Shown: in pieces, positions 61,621 through 64,000 of the stretch
Position numbering within the stretch: position 1 is the stretch's first letter
Layout: the number at the start of each line of letters is the position of its first letter
Assembly: GCA_020091685.1 (NCBI GenBank)
Contig: CM034610.1
Coordinates: 13,954,724-14,018,723, forward strand
Direction: 5' to 3'
DNA from: Lutjanus erythropterus
Lineage: Eukaryota > Chordata > Actinopteri > Lutjaniformes > Lutjanidae
Length of the DNA stretch: 64,000 nt
Notes under the pieces: model-generated
Database searches by the model: none
Told to the model about the DNA's origin: nothing
Seen by the model: only the letters and a program-made list of their open reading frames with translations
Made by a program: the position numbers and the translations under genes

Positions 61621-61945
61621 CAGTGATTCCCAAAGTGTGGGCCAAAGGCCCTGCAGGGGAGCCATGAGAGGTCATGAAAAATAAATAAATACAACTTGTG
61701 TGTCATTGTGTGTGAAATTTTAAATCAGAACTAATTAAACAGAACAATGGAATTCAAGTTACATGTTATTCTTAATTTATCTGACCTAGTTTAACAGGTG
61801 ATAGAACGTATTTTGGTGGGCAATCCCATTAACATTAGAACGTATCTTGTATCTTGTCATTTGTATGATCAGTCTTGTGTGTTGAGCAGAGTTGTGACCA
61901 GAGGTTTGGGTGGACTGCAGAAGATTTCAAGTTTGAGAATGGCTG
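61621..61945. mobile_element. hAT-type MITE with 8-bp target duplication
   Basis: Left CAGTGATTCCCAAAGTGT and right TTTGAGAATGGCTG are inverted (CAGYSATTCYCAAA). The flanks ATTTACAG and GTTTACAG agree at 7 of 8 positions, the hAT signature. 325 bp, non-coding. Confidence 0.8.
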
Positions 61946-62763
61946 GTTTACAGTCCCACAGTCTTCTCCTTCCGTTTCAATCTTTAATAATAAATAGTAC
62001 ATTATTAGATAAAATAACATTTTGCAGTTGTTTGTCTCATTTTTGTATTTTATCTCAAAATTATCATTTGAAATAAAAACTTAACAGGCTTTTAAATCAT
62101 ATCTTTACCTTTCCTCCTCTAACTTTTTCATTCTTCTTCCTATCCAGTCTTCTTTAATATGTTAAAACGGGGGCATTTCCAGGAACATCTCCAGCTGTGG
62201 ACATGCCACCAAAAACAGGGAATCAACATTAAAATAAAACCTTGACTAAAGTGTTTATGTAATTTGGTTGAGATTGAACTTGTGTGGTGTAGATTAATCA
62301 TTTGTGTTCTGCTTTGTGCTTGTCCCCTAGAGAGGAAAAAAAAGGTTCCTGACTGTCAGGACATTTTGGGTGGTGTAGAAATGACAACTTACAATGTACC
62401 ATGAAATCAGCTCACATCCTGCCTTTCCCTTCTTCCCCCTCCATGTCCCTGGAGAATAGAGATGAAATTCAATCTCTCCCTCTCCTTCTCTCTCTCTGGC
62501 ACTGACTGTGTCAGCTGCCATATCTCTGGGTGCTGACTTGCAGAGGGACAGGTGGCCCTAGGACAGGTGCACCCTTAACAAAGGGTTGCAGTCCTCTGAC
62601 TTCTGGTCTGGTTTATGTGCCAATTTTTTCTTTATTTATTTTTTACACATCAGTTAGTTTTGCTGTCCTGTGGCTACAATCTGTGCAAGCTGCTTTAGTT
62701 AATTCAGTTATTTCTGCATTTATGTCCTGTATTGTAATTTTGAGTTGGCTGTTGCATACAAGC
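61946..62763. other. Non-coding, no exon placed
   Basis: A polypyrimidine acceptor-like TTCTTCTTCCTATCCAG lies at 62131-62147, but no donor with a usable frame follows it. Confidence 0.35.
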
Positions 62764-63097
62764 TAGAGCTGGAACTAGCAGTTATTTTCATCATTGATTA
62801 ATCCTCCAAATATTTTCATGTTTAATCGATTAATCATTTGGCCTGTTAGATGTCCAAAAAATGCTCATCTCAATTTCCCCGAGCTCAATGTGATGTCAAC
62901 ATATCACTTCTTTTGTCCAACCACCAGTCCACAACCCAAAGACTCTTCATTTACATCATACATTACAAAGAAAAGCAGCAAATCCTGACATTTAATAGGC
63001 TGACATTTTTGCTTTAAAAAAATGACTGAAATGATAAATAGGTTATCAAAATAGTGACATTTTCTTTTGATCAAAGAGGCTAATTATTGCAGCTCTA
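62764..63097 (+). mobile_element. MITE (ATTAATCGATT family), complete copy with TSD
   Basis: Ends TAGAGCTGGAACTA and TTATTGCAGCTCTA are inverted; the flanking ATACAAGC and ATACAACC agree at 7 of 8, an 8-bp hAT-like target duplication. The inner blocks TTTTGTCCAACCACCAGTCC, ACAACCCAAAGA and AAAGAAAAGCAGCAAATC are the reference order used above for the other copies. Confidence 0.8.
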
Positions 63098-64000
63098 ATA
63101 CAACCATGAGCTGACACAACTTACTTTTGGTCATTGACTTGAGTTATATAACTAATACTTGTAAGCTGTTTGTGCCTTTGTTTCTGTATGAAGCAACATT
63201 CTTGACAGCTCCAGCCATGCACTCTGGTAACTGGGGTAGGACCTGAGTCTACGTCAACTCTGTTACGTATTTAAGTCTGTGCTGTTCTCTGGAATTTAAG
63301 TGGAGGTTAACCGTACCAGACCAACCAGTTTCAGTCTCAATACATTTAACCACAGTAACAGGAGTCATGCTCAGAGGTGTGTGAGCAACACACCCTTGCA
63401 GCTACTGAGACTTCCAGACAAATGACTCGCCGCACAGCCAATGTGCTTGAGCTTCATTGGTAGTTCATGGCTAATGGTTAACCCACTGCTTTCAATGTAA
63501 CAAAGAATGTAAAGAAAATTATGTGGAGTATTTTCATGGTGTGGTTAGACCCCTGCATTATGTACTGTGAATTCAGAGAGAGCCAGAGAGGGAATGAGGG
63601 ATCAGAAAAGAGGTCAGCAAAGTGATATGAAGTGGAAGAGAGAGGAGAGGGAAAGTTTGAAGGCTTATCTCAGTAATGTGCAGGGACAGTTGAGCAATGA
63701 TGAGTGTTGGAGTCACCATCGTCTTCTACTTAACCCCTTACTGCCTCCTCTGGCACTGACTATTAAGGATGAGGAAGCCTTCTTTCACAAGGAACCACTG
63801 CAAGCCTTAGTGCTCAGTCATTTTTTTATTGTTATTTTGTTATTATAGGGCTGTTCACATTATTTTATTATTTTTTTAATTTGTCTGATATCAGATTCCA
63901 GTGTGAACTGGTTACAGTCCTGAACTGACTCACATGCGCAAAAGAACAATAGCAAACACTTCACACGCAGCACACTGTTGTATGAGAGTAGTAGTGGCGG
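63098..64000. other. Non-coding right edge
   Basis: No supportable exon. A plus-strand open frame at 63567-63848 lacks splice support or motif and is not called. Confidence 0.4.

Noticed and set aside
62148-62220. Possible plus-strand exon after TTCCTATCCAG with ATG CCA CCA AAA ACA
   Set aside because: The frame stops after nine codons and no donor precedes the stop.
1-64000. tRNA, rRNA, CRISPR or LTR retroelement
   Set aside because: None seen: no cloverleaf-like A/B boxes that hold together, no spaced short palindromic array, and no paired long terminal repeats with retroviral motifs.

Overview
This window looks like a stretch of teleost fish nuclear genome. It is AT-rich, dominated by non-coding DNA, and littered with fish-type repeats: an L2-like LINE tail, a second LINE tail, a decayed Tc1 transposon, many short hAT-type MITEs and numerous CA/GT microsatellites. 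There is no operon-like packing, no recognisable tRNA or rRNA gene, no CRISPR array and no LTR retrovirus-like element that I could recognise.

The protein-coding signal I trust is the 5' part of one minus-strand host gene. Three exons join in compatible phases: 26402-26284 (start ATG, 39 codons + 2 nt), 15077-14896 (1 nt + 60 codons + 1 nt) and 8094-7856 (2 nt + 79 codons). Together they give a 180-residue Ser/Pro/Arg/Lys-rich, probably disordered N-terminus whose remainder lies off the left edge or in small exons I cannot prove (one candidate is at 5531-5466). I do not recognise the family. At least one further alternative first exon (48881-48786, start MEQLI) and perhaps another (near 20252-20215) end in the same phase and could splice to the exon at 15077, so the locus may use several promoters spread over more than 30 kb.

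Layout. 1-7855: sequence on the 3' side of exon 8094-7856, with an L2-like tail, long-inverted-repeat and hAT MITEs. 7856-26402: the three exons and two introns of 6.8 and 11.2 kb, full of MITEs, a fold-back and microsatellites. 26403-48785: 5' flank or long first intron, with a nested Tc1/hAT composite (32.3-33.8 kb), a LINE tail (36.7-37.3 kb), a minisatellite split by a MITE (38.2-39.1 kb) and a hAT remnant that keeps part of a BED-finger exon (40.1 kb). 48786-57340: candidate upstream exons of the minus-strand gene, plus an inverted duplication at 53.5-54.2 kb. 57341-64000: repeats and a CpG-rich promoter near 60.4-60.8 kb with a plus-strand non-coding first exon (strong donor at 60821), which would start a second gene running off the right edge.

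Nothing here is a clear new molecular system. The most informative observations are the alternative-first-exon architecture of an unidentified gene, datable nested transposon insertions with target-site duplications, and the inverted duplication next to an 84-100-residue reading frame with a strong splice donor.
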